A DNA stretch of 31,053 bases. Origin: CAYMEK01 sp964389305. Lineage in GTDB: Bacteria; Spirochaetota; Spirochaetia; SZUA-6; DRHE01. Each line of letters begins with the position of its first letter. The first letter of the stretch is position 1. Position numbers and translations under genes: made by a program. The stretch lies in NCBI GenBank assembly GCA_964389305.1, contig CAYMEK010000054.1, positions 1 through 31,053 on the forward strand, in the 5' to 3' direction. Below, in pieces: positions 1-8,571 of this stretch. The notes beneath the pieces are model-generated. The model was not told the origin of the DNA. It saw only the letters and a program-made list of their open reading frames with translations, and ran no database searches.

Positions 1-3000
1 GGTGATCGAAGTCGTCGCAGCCTGATCCCCGTACACCGGTTCGGAGAAATGGAGGTACGCCTTTCGTTCACCGACCACGGCCAGGGTATAGGCGATTACC
101 GGCCTGGCGCCGTCGTCGGGCGTATACGTACTAGGACCGGATTCAACATAAGCTCCGCCGGCCGTCCCGTACAGACCGATGGGGAACTGGTTTTCGGTCA
201 GCGCCCAATCGGGCGTAGCGTCGCTATCCACATAGGGCCCTTCGTCAAGAAGGATGTCGAAGACGTCGTCTCCCGCGGTGCCGCCGGTGTCGAAGCCCGA
301 GACTGTGTACCCATCCACCACCGCGGTGCAGCCGGCAAAGGTGTCGCTCAGCGGAGTACCGGGCAGCACCAACACGCGAATGCGGTCAATTCTGCCGTTT
401 TGATCGCTGTCTACGGTCCAGGAATGATCTATCGGGATCACAAAAGCCCAGTTGACGTTGTAGCACCTGTTGTCGCTGTTGGGACCCGGGGTTATCAATT
501 TCCCGTTGCTCGCGTTGCAGAGCTGGACCTCGGCATAATCGATTGTGGCCGTTCCGCCGGGTGCTGGAGGCGAAGTCTCGACTTTGAGGTACCAGTAGTC
601 GCCGGGGAGTACGGGATCCGGAGGTCCGGTATCCGGGCAGTCGAACCATCCGGCGGTGCTGCGCAGGCGGATCAGGTTGATCGCTGTACCCTGGATCGTA
701 AAGGTACCGTTGTTGATGATGGTCTGCTCTTCGCCGGCTTGAAACTGAATGGTTGTTCCGGCAATCGTGCAGGTGAAGTTATACCAGCGGTTGCTGCCGT
801 AAATGATAATATCGGTGAGGAAAATCACCTCGCCCGTTCCAGGGTCGAAGCCGTCGGGAGCGGCCATGATGCCTATCTGGTTGTCCCACTCACTCCCCTG
901 CATAGAGATGGTAAAGCTGTTGGCCACCAGCTCGCCGCTAATGATACGCACTCGATTGGCCACGGTAAGGTCTGTCTGGAGGCGCAGCTCGTTGGCAAGC
1001 ACGCCCTTGTCGACATGCAGGTTGTACAGCGTCTCCTCGGCCGCCCTTATATCCGCCGTACCCCCCTGGGCAAGGATGGTACTGTTGGCTTGTACAAAGT
1101 TGTTGGCGGCGTCGGAGAAATCTATGTCTACATCGACCGTTATGGTTTCAGCAGCGGTTGCCTGAAGTCGATCGTTGGATATGAGGCTGCCGCCGACCGT
1201 TAGATCGAAACCGGCTAGGTTTAAGGTGCCGGTAGTGACCGTGACATCCTGGCTGGTGGTCAGATCGTTAATAGCTATACTCACCGTGTCGGCCGTGGCC
1301 CCTGTGTCTATCTCCACGTAGGCGGCGGTGAACGGCCCGTAGTTCAGGGTGGTGCCTGCCCCGGTCATCTCCAGGGTGTAGGTGTCCTGGTTGTGGGCCA
1401 CCGCTGCGGTGAAGCTGGCATCCCCGCTGGAGATGATGCGCCCGGTGTTGCCGTTGAAGGTGCCTCCATCCTGGCTGACCCCCACACAGTCGATCTCCTT
1501 GGCCCCCAGGGTGAAGGTGCCTCCGGTGATGTACAGCAGCCCGCCGATGTCGTTGTTGGTGCTCGCCACCCCGGTTCCGTCGTAGCTCCCGGTGCCGCTG
1601 ACCGTCAGGCTGCCGGCATCCAGCTGCCCGTCGTTGTGGTCCAGGGCTCCTGCGCTCACCGCAACCGCGTTGGTCACGTTCAGGTAGGAGTTGGTGTCGC
1701 TGAGGTCGATCTCGGCGTTGACCGTGGAAAGGCTTACCCCCCCGGCTCCGGTCACGTTCAGGGTGTAGGCGCCCAGCACCAGGGTGCCGGTGTCCACGTC
1801 CAGGGTGCCGGCCACCGTCAGATTCGACAGCAGCTGCACCTCGTCGCCCAGAGCGGCCTCCTGGATGGTCAGGTTGTCGAACCCGCTTTCCCCGGTGGCG
1901 TCGATGGTGTCCGGGGCGGCGTTGGGCGAGATCATCACGATGGTGCTGCTGCCGGATTCGGCAAAGTTGTCCACACCGTTGGAGAAATCGATGTCGCCGT
2001 TCACCGTGATGGTCTCAGCCCCGGTGGGCTGCAGCACCCCCGTGCCGGTGGCAATCAGGTTGCCCTGGATGGCCGCCCCCACGTTCAGATCCGAGCCGGC
2101 CAGGTCCAGCGTGCCGCTGGTCAACGTTACATCGTAGTCGGTGCTCAGCACTGCGGCCAGACTCACCGTGTCGACCGTGGCCCCTGTGTCTATCTCCACG
2201 TAGGCGGCGGTGAACGGCCCGTAGTTCAGNNNNNNNNNNNNNNNNNNNNNNNNNNNNNNNNNNNNNNNNNNNNNNNNNNNNNNNNNNNNNNNNNNNNNNN
2301 NNNNNNNNNNNNNNNNNNNNNNNNNNNNNTCAGGTTGTCGAACCCGCTTTCCCCGGTGGCGTCGATGGTGTCCGGGGCGGCGTTAGGCGAGATCATCACG
2401 ATGGTCGTGCTGCTGCCCTCGGTGAAGTTGTCCACACCGTTGGAGAAATCGATGTCGCCGTTCACCGTGATGGTCTCGACGGCAGCCGAGGCCGCCAACG
2501 TTCCGCTCACCGTCAGGTTGTTGGTGGACAGGTCCGCACCGGAGAGACTGATCGTCCCGCCACAGGTGGTGTCTCCCACGACGGTGATATCGTTGGCAGC
2601 GGCGTTGGCGTCAAGGGTGCCGCTCGTGACGGTCAGGTCCCCATTGATCTGGATCGGGTTGCCAGCCAACTGCCAGGTGATTCCGTTCCCGCCGTCATTG
2701 AAGAAGACGTCATTGAAGTCCTGGAGAGCTCCGGTTCCTCCCGTGTCTATCGCATACGGGGAGCCGGCGACACTGGTGGCATCGAAGGTGACCGTAGGCC
2801 CGGCATCAAAGGAAGCAGCATTGCTCCAACTTCCTCCGACAGTGATGTTGTTGGAGTTCGAGGCTGCGTTCAACTGGCCTCCGCTGATGGTCAAATTACC
2901 GTTCACATCCAGGGTTCCGGTGGTGGTGATGGTCCCCCCTGTTACCTGGAAATCCCAAAAGGTCTCGGCGGAAACCGTGGACGTGCCGTCGAAACCACCG

Positions 3001-5432
3001 GTCATCACTACCAGGCCGTTTTGTGGAGCGAAATTGCCGGCCGTATGGTTCCAGTCATCGCCTACGGTAATCTGATAGTCATTCCCCGCCGAGGCATCCA
3101 AGGTTCCGCCGGCGATGGTCAGATCGTCACTTACTACCAGCGCGGCGTCCAGCTCCCAGCTGCCGGAGCCGGAAAAGAGCAGGTCGAAATAGCTGTCCCC
3201 GGCCGCCAAACCGGTATAGCCGCCGCCGCCGTCGTACTCCACGGTGCCGCTGTTGGAGGTAATCGGGTCCACCGTCTCTCCGCCCTGCAGGCGCAAGGTG
3301 GCGTTGGCGCTGATCGTGAAGCTGCCCGAGGCGGTCAGATCGTTGCCGTTGAGGTCGAGGGCGTTGGCGTTCGTGCCGTCGCCGATGGTGAGGTCGCCGC
3401 TCACGGCCAGCGGCGCGTTGAGGTTGTAGGTTCCGGTGTCGATGAACGACAGATCTGTATAGTTATTCCCGATGCCCGCCGGAAAGCCGGTATAGCTGGT
3501 AGTGCCGTTGTAGACTACCAGGCCGCCGTTGCTGTCCAGGGTGGAGACGGTCTCGGTGCCGATGAGCCGCAGCGTTCCCCCGGCGCTGAGGTCAAACGTG
3601 CCGCTTACGGTAAAGTCGAACCCGGCCAGGTCGAGGGTTTCTGCGCTGATCGTGCAGTTGGCCACGCCGCGGGCCTGATCCAGGATGCATTCCCCCACTG
3701 CCGTAGCGTCAATGGTGATGGAGTCCCCGGCGTTGGGTACGTAACCGAGATCCCAGTTGGCCGCCGTACCGTAATCGGTGCTCAAAGAGCCTTCCCAGTC
3801 CAAGGTGTGGGTGGCGAAGGTCCAGTTGGTGTTGTTACCGAGGTCGGTGCTGTGATCCGCCGCCACCGTGCCGCCGGCGTTGCTGTATTGGACGCGGACG
3901 TAATCTACGTTCTCGGTTATGCTCGGGTGATTGTTGTCTAAAAACCAGTCGGAAGCACCGGTGCTGAGCAGTGAAATGAGGTTCCCGATGCCCCCCCCGA
4001 TCACGAAGCTGCCGTTGTTGTCGATTGTCTGCGTGTCGCCTGCGGTGAAGTAGATGGTCTTTCCCGGCGTAGAACAATTGAAGTTGTAGAACGTGGTATC
4101 GCCGGATATGGTGCTGTCAGTCGTGGTGTCGAAGGTCACGGTTTGGGTGCCCGGAGTGAAGGTCCCATTATTGGTCCAGTTGCCGGCGATCTCGATGTCG
4201 AAGGTCTGGGCATCGAGGGAATCTCCTGCGCCAACGATGGTCAGGCTGCCATTCACATCGATAGATGAGGCCAGATCGAAATCATCATTCAACTCAAGAT
4301 TGAAGAAGTTGTTGCTTCCTACCTGAGTGATGGTGGGCACTCCCGCGCCTCCGGTCAGCCTGATGGTGCCGCCGGTGGGGGTGAAGGTTATCAGAGAGTC
4401 ATCCCAGTTGTTGGCAATCTGATGCGTGTATCCGCCGGGGTCCCAGGTACCCTGGGTCATGGTCAGGGAGTTATTGATCACCCAGTCTCCTGTAGAGGTG
4501 ACCGTACCTGCTCCCTTATCGATTTCCAGATCGAAAAAAGTATGGGCGCTCACGTCGGCGGCGGTAGCCGTATCCAGGATCACCGTGCTGCTGCTGGCCG
4601 TGAAGCCGGTGGTGGTGAAATATCCTCCGATGTTGATGGTCTCCGATGCTGCGGCCTGCAAGGCGCCGGATCCGGTCACGTTGTTGTTTACATCGAGGTC
4701 GTAACCGTCCAGGTCCAGGGTGCCGTCCAAGACGCAGTCGTGCGCCACGTTTACGGCCCCGGTCATGGTGACGCTTGCGCCGCCGAACACCGTGAAGTCC
4801 CAAAAGGTATCGGCGCTCACCGTCACGCCCGTACCGGTCATGATCACCTCGCCCTGGCGCTCTTCGAAGGTACCGGCTCCGTTGTTCCAGTAGCCTCCCA
4901 CAGTGATGTCGTAGTTGTTACCGGTCGAGGCATCCAGAATGCCGCCAAGGAGGTCTACATCGCCTGCACAGGTTAGATCGTTGCCGAGCGTCACCGTTCC
5001 GGTTGAGTTCACTTCCAGGTCGCCGATGGTCATGGTCGCGTCCAGCGTGCCGGTATCCCGCATGGCCAGAACAATGTCACTGGCGAAACTGCCTCCGCCG
5101 GTGATCGTGGCGTCCCGGTAGACATTGAGCCGTAAGAATGGTGAATCCGAGCCCAAGGATGCTCCGGAATCGATGGTGAGGTCGCGAACGTTTATGTTGA
5201 CGTCCAGGATCGCAGTTTCCCCGGCGCCGGATATCGTTGCGTCGTCGCTGATGGTGGAAGGGAAACCGTCACCGTCCAGACCACTGGTATTATTGTGCCA
5301 GTTGTCCTGAGAACTCCAGTAGCTGTCTGATAGATCACCGTCTGTCCACGTATAGCTGTCGGTGAACCCCTGGAACGAGCCCAGGGAGACAAACAGGGTC
5401 AATACGATAATCGCTGTTCGCAGCCGGCTCAT
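1..5432 (-). CDS. Giant exported beta-strand-repeat surface protein (partial, contains assembly gap)
   Basis: Start is the ATG at 5432 (MSRLRTAIIVLTLF), followed by a clear Sec signal peptide of about 24 residues; the C-terminus lies beyond position 1. The mature part is rich in Thr, Ser, Gly, Asp and Asn and poor in Lys and Arg, with dozens of short beta-strand units of the type GTLDLxGxDLxVSG and GxxTVxFDxT, as in autotransporter-like or beta-helix surface proteins. About 1036 codons lie upstream of the N run and 743 codons downstream of it, and the frame stays open through 2229-1. The part nearest the left edge contains FSEPVYG, typical of Big_5/SbsA Ig-like domains. Frames on the two sides of the 100 N disagree, but a repeat copy predicts a gap length that fixes this. 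Role is inferred as a secreted or surface adhesin or scaffold; no catalytic motif was seen. No beta-barrel can be judged because the C-terminus is missing. Confidence 0.8.
1279..2016 (-). repeat. Long direct repeat, intact copy (738 nt, 246 codons)
   Basis: The segments 1279-1347 and 1869-2016 are nearly identical to 2161-2229 and 2330-2477. Only a few substitutions are visible, mainly around 1946-1960. The repeat is in frame and encodes a run of beta-strand units ending in AETITV-N-DIDFSN-type and NYGPFTAAYVEIDTGAT-type sequence. It is the intact partner of the copy broken by the N run. Confidence 0.9.
2161..2477 (-). repeat. Long direct repeat, second copy interrupted by the gap
   Basis: 69 nt before the gap and 148 nt after it match the flanks of the intact copy at 1279-2016. 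The internal 521 nt equivalent to 1348-1868 are replaced by N. If restored, the repeat period would be 882 nt (294 codons). Confidence 0.88.
2230..2329. other. Assembly gap (100 N placeholder)
   Basis: Exactly 100 N, a conventional scaffold gap of unknown size. It falls inside the second copy of a near-identical repeat, so the break is most simply a repeat-driven assembly failure. Position 2229 corresponds to 1347 and position 2330 to 1869 in the intact copy. Confidence 0.97.
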
Positions 5433-5443
5433 ATTCAATCTCT

Positions 5444-5457
5444 AGCGGCTTGCCGCT
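5444..5457 (-). promoter_or_regulatory. Stem-loop in the leader of the giant repeat protein
   Basis: On the minus strand AGCGGCAAGCCGCT forms a 5-bp stem with a CAAG loop. It lies 11 nt upstream of the ATG at 5432. A GGGAGG sits just upstream of the hairpin, 29 nt from the start. The hairpin could cap the 5' end of the message or bring that purine run closer to the start codon. Confidence 0.4.
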
Positions 5458-5467
5458 TTCCCTCCCA

Positions 5468-5495
5468 ATTATAGCCCAATGCGGTAAATAATTAA
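5468..5495 (-). promoter_or_regulatory. Predicted sigma-70-type promoter of the repeat protein
   Basis: On the minus strand a perfect TATAAT (5473-5468) is preceded by 16 nt and a weak TTAATT -35 (5495-5490). Initiation would fall near 5461, giving a leader of about 29 nt that begins at the hairpin. Confidence 0.45.
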
Positions 5496-5557
5496 GGACT
5501 ATAGCCTCTTCTGGCGTTTTTTTGAATTCTCCGAGGTTTAGATATGGAAAAATTTTT

Positions 5558-5587
5558 TTGGAGAAATATAGCGACTAGAGGTATCAT
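5558..5587 (+). promoter_or_regulatory. Possible promoter of the small PPC lipoprotein
   Basis: TTGGAG at 5558-5563 and TATCAT at 5582-5587 are separated by 18 nt, about 21 nt upstream of the ATG at 5609. The surrounding DNA is much richer in A+T than the genes. Confidence 0.3.
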
Positions 5588-5608
5588 TGTGAATCAGAGG
5601 GGGATGCC

Positions 5609-6133
5609 ATGGTGAAGAGAATCATAGCAGGGTTGGGGATGATGTGTCTGACATTCGCTTTTTTGTCCTGCCCTTCGGAGCCGAATTCATATCCCCGCAT
5701 CGTTATCGACACATTTCCGCCGATTGAGTTTTCTGCCGCCACCGATACCACTCTGCGGCTCTACGACAGCGGCGGCGATCTGGTGGCCTTCGATGATGAC
5801 AATCCCGACGTGCCGGCACTTTATCAGCCTTCTGCCCGGATCGACCACACCGGTGGGTTGATTTCAGGTACCTACTACATCCGGGTGAACAGTGATGCCG
5901 GCAACCCTGGATATTACGTGATTCGGGTCCTCGAGTTGGATACCGGGGAAAGCCTGCCCGCCTATGACTTTCCGGGCAGCACAAGCGATGACAGCAGCTT
6001 CGAGCCGGACGATGCCGCAGACGGAAACATACCGGATGACCCGATCGATATCGGCTTGGGGAATGCCAACCAGAAGAACAGGCGGCTAAACTCGAATGAC
6101 GACGTGGACTGGCTGCGCCTGGAGCTTCCCTAG
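5609..6133 (+). CDS. Small lipoprotein with PPC-like beta-sandwich domain
   Basis: 174 residues. The ATG at 5609 has a purine-rich SD (AGAGGGGG) about 6 nt upstream. The N-terminus is a lipoprotein signal with lipobox FLSC, so Cys21 should be lipidated. Residues about 29-110 resemble a bacterial pre-peptidase C-terminal (PPC) domain: ATDTTLRLYDSGG, then GTYYIRV and GYYVIRV. The same pattern occurs at the C-terminus of the convergent LruC lipoprotein (about residues 575-665), and both proteins end in a DVDW element followed by -LP or -VP. It therefore looks like a free-standing version of that domain. No enzyme motif was seen; PPC domains usually serve secretion, binding or stability. Its exact role is unknown. 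Confidence 0.8.
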   Translation: MVKRIIAGLGMMCLTFAFLSCPSEPNSYPRIVIDTFPPIEFSAATDTTLRLYDSGGDLVAFDDDNPDVPALYQPSARIDHTGGLISGTYYIRVNSDAGNPGYYVIRVLELDTGESLPAYDFPGSTSDDSSFEPDDAADGNIPDDPIDIGLGNANQKNRRLNSNDDVDWLRLELP

Positions 6134-6263
6134 CCAGCGGTAACAGTCACCAGCAGATACCGTCTTGTATCTTTTCAAAGCAATTTCATGGAAAACCTTT
6201 TGTCCTGCAGCTCTCTGTGCGTGCTGCGCAGGTCATTGTGCCTGGTGAATTTTCGGGCGGAAC

Positions 6264-6297
6264 AAAAAAACCGGCGGTGTTTGGCCGCCGGTTTTTT
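6264..6297. terminator. Bidirectional intrinsic terminator
   Basis: ACCGGCGG (6270-6277) pairs perfectly with CCGCCGGT (6285-6292) around a 7-nt loop. An A-tract stands on the left (6264-6270) and a T-tract on the right (6292-6297), so a U-run follows the hairpin on either strand. It sits between two converging genes that end at 6133 and 6320. Confidence 0.9.
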
Positions 6298-6319
6298 AGG
6301 ATCAGGTATTCGCGATTCT

Positions 6320-8467
6320 CTACGGAACGGTGAACATGATCCAGTCTACATCGCTCGACGTTGCCAGGTAGCGATGCAGGGGATTCTCCGGTCCGAAGAG
6401 AATGACAGCGGGGCCCTCGTCGGGTTCGTATGTATCATCCCATGGATCGCTGTCCAGGCCCGCTTCCCGCTCTTCGTACGGTGTATCATCGGAATTAATT
6501 CCGGTCCTTCCCGAATATTTATACTCGGGAAGGTCGTCCGGAAGAACGGCATTTTCCGCGAGATCGAACACACGGATTGAATAGGGTCCACGGTTCCCCG
6601 CGGCGCTGTATATCTTTACAAACAGGACTGTTCCACTCTCCAGATCCTCGGAAGGAAGATAGACAATCATCGCCGATGGACTGTGAAGAGGAGGTACGCC
6701 GGGATTGTTCTCGTCCGAGTCAAGCAAACCCGATGAGTCATAGAGCTCTAAGGTAGTATCGGTGGCTGCGACTCCGTAATCGTATGGATACGTTTCGACG
6801 ATCAATCGCATGCGTTCCGCCTGTTCCTCCGTGAAGGTGAAGATCACCTTGAAGGCGTCCTCGGACGAGTCGGCGCCCCAGGTGTCCTCGCTCCAGAAGT
6901 AGGCCGTTACCTGGCCCGGGGGGGCATTGGTGATCGTGACCTCCCCCGAGTCTTCGTCGAGCTTCATGTATTCGGGCAGCTCGCTGGAGCGGAAGACTAC
7001 GTCGTCCCCGTCGGGATCTTTCAGCTTACCAACCATCTCTATCTCCAGTTGGTAGTACAGAGGTTCAGCTTTATAGGCCGGATATTCGGGCTCCGGATCA
7101 TCACTGGTAACCGGGTAGGGCGCTTTGTTTTTCGGGTCCAAAGGCCGCAGATACCAGTTGCTGTTGCTGGCCCCGTAGTCTTTCCGCCAGTCTTCGAAGA
7201 ACGGGTACAGCACCTCGATAAACTGGCACTCCGCCGGGTGCTGCCAGTCAGCCGGCACGAGCAGGGCCCAGGGGAACCCCTCGTCATCGCGGAAGTTCAT
7301 GCTCACGTTGATGTAGGAGTACCAGGGGTTGTGCGTGTTCGGGAGCGGGTCCTTCCCGACCAGGTGGATGTCGTAGCCGGTGTCACGGACGTAGAGATAG
7401 GGATCGTAGGGCGCCAGCTCCACCTTGTCCCTGTCCACCGCCTCGCTGAAGCTCACCACGAAGGAGGCTGTCTTGCCGATCGCGTCTTTGGTGCTCTTGA
7501 ACAGAGGAATGACCGCCTTGTTCTTGTACGTCGAGTTGAACGGCCTGGTGATGTTCTCAACCGGTTTTCTGGGAACGCGGTCATGCCTTATCCCGTACTT
7601 GTCGTAGTAGGTGTGCTCGATCGTCACCTCCAGATCGTCGCCGGACTCCTTCTCATAGCCGATCGAGATACCGAAGCCATGGTTGAATCCGGCTATCTTG
7701 ACCTTTGCCGTGGCCTCGCCCTCGATTTTCTTGAGAAGGTTCTTCCCTGTCACTTCGTCGTATTTGTAGTACTCGGTGATCGTATACTGGGCCAGAAAGT
7801 CATTGTAGTCGGCGTCGCCGGCCCTTTCCCGGAGGTACAGGTCTTCGAAAGCCACGGTCAGGGACTCCTCGTCGGGGATGCGTACCGTGAAGGCCACGTC
7901 CGGGTCGGAGGGATAGGCGTCGTACACATCGGGAACCAGGTCGCCGTCCGAGTCCACCAGCACCTGGCCTTTGGCCGCCACGCCTTCGGACATCAGCCCC
8001 ATGGTACGGTTGATCTCGGAATACTGCACGGGATTGGAGATGGTGACCGATCGTTGTTCGTATCCGGGGGCTTTGATGGTGAGAACCATGTCTTCCGGTG
8101 CGGCGGGAAGAGCAAGCTGCGCTTTCAGCGTCCCGTCAGCCTGCATTCCACCCTCGTACACGGTGTTCCCCTTCAGATCCTTGAGAACGACCACGGCTCT
8201 TGCGGCGTCCGGCGAGAGCTGCTGCAGAGAAAGACCGTCGGCTGAAGGGACGGTTTCGTAGAGATCGATTTTCAACTGCAGCGAGACAGGCAGGAGAGTC
8301 TCGTAATCGAATGATCCCGAAAAGGATCGGGAAATGTCGCTTATCTTGTCCGCTGGGAGAATAAACGTGTCACTTCTATTCGCGTTCAACCCGGGACTGT
8401 CGAATGAGCAAGAGAAGAGCACGAGGACCAACCCCATAGCGACAAAAAGATACTTGGCGGTTTTCAT
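6320..8467 (-). CDS. LruC-domain lipoprotein with cadherin-like and PPC-like modules
   Basis: 715 residues. The ATG at 8467 follows a strong SD (AGGAGGT, spacing about 6). The lipobox LVLFSC predicts lipidation at Cys20. Residues about 60-160 look like a carboxypeptidase-regulatory-like sandwich. DSDGDLVPDVYDAYPSDP at 172-189 is a thrombospondin-3-like calcium-binding repeat, which leads into an LruC domain with the hallmark FEDLYxRExAGDADYNDF at about 207-224. A cadherin/dystroglycan-like segment (KDPDGDDVVF) follows near 490, and a PPC-like domain near 575-665. LruC is known as a Leptospira outer-membrane-associated lipoprotein; the function of the domain is not established. A surface or periplasmic location is inferred from the lipobox. 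The gene converges on the small PPC lipoprotein across a shared terminator. Confidence 0.87.
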   Translation of the reverse strand: MKTAKYLFVAMGLVLVLFSCSFDSPGLNANRSDTFILPADKISDISRSFSGSFDYETLLPVSLQLKIDLYETVPSADGLSLQQLSPDAARAVVVLKDLKGNTVYEGGMQADGTLKAQLALPAAPEDMVLTIKAPGYEQRSVTISNPVQYSEINRTMGLMSEGVAAKGQVLVDSDGDLVPDVYDAYPSDPDVAFTVRIPDEESLTVAFEDLYLRERAGDADYNDFLAQYTITEYYKYDEVTGKNLLKKIEGEATAKVKIAGFNHGFGISIGYEKESGDDLEVTIEHTYYDKYGIRHDRVPRKPVENITRPFNSTYKNKAVIPLFKSTKDAIGKTASFVVSFSEAVDRDKVELAPYDPYLYVRDTGYDIHLVGKDPLPNTHNPWYSYINVSMNFRDDEGFPWALLVPADWQHPAECQFIEVLYPFFEDWRKDYGASNSNWYLRPLDPKNKAPYPVTSDDPEPEYPAYKAEPLYYQLEIEMVGKLKDPDGDDVVFRSSELPEYMKLDEDSGEVTITNAPPGQVTAYFWSEDTWGADSSEDAFKVIFTFTEEQAERMRLIVETYPYDYGVAATDTTLELYDSSGLLDSDENNPGVPPLHSPSAMIVYLPSEDLESGTVLFVKIYSAAGNRGPYSIRVFDLAENAVLPDDLPEYKYSGRTGINSDDTPYEEREAGLDSDPWDDTYEPDEGPAVILFGPENPLHRYLATSSDVDWIMFTVP

Positions 8468-8527
8468 CCGCTACCTCCTCAGAGCAAAGTCGCCGAAACT
8501 TTTAGGGTTTGAAAAAAAGTATATACC

Positions 8528-8543
8528 TTTTTTTTAAAAAAAA
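8528..8543. promoter_or_regulatory. T8A8 tract in a divergent intergenic region
   Basis: Eight T followed by eight A, a perfect palindrome, lie in the short A+T-rich spacer between the divergent LruC lipoprotein and glycosyltransferase genes. On the minus strand TATACT (8523-8518) is a plausible -10 just downstream. On the plus strand TACAAT (8563-8568) is a possible -10 for the glycosyltransferase. The tract could act as a UP-like or bent element for both. Confidence 0.35.
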
Positions 8544-8571
8544 CCATGATTTTAAAAATATTTACAATATT

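Noticed and set aside
2226..2228. TGA stop ending the repeat protein just past the gap
   Set aside because: It is in frame only because the gap was given an arbitrary 100 N. With the 521 nt predicted from the repeat the frame continues to position 1.
1279..2477. CRISPR-like or satellite array
   Set aside because: The repeat is 738 nt, in coding frame, and lacks short repeats with unique spacers.
49..3075. Long plus-strand open frames across the giant repeat gene (49-1203, 1393-3075, 3021-3941)
   Set aside because: They are antisense shadows of a GC-rich, low-stop coding sequence. The minus strand has a signal peptide, regular protein repeats and an open frame across the whole region, while the plus frames give no recognisable family.
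7049..8245. Plus-strand 398-codon open frame
   Set aside because: It is antisense to the LruC lipoprotein, which has an SD, lipobox and recognisable domains.
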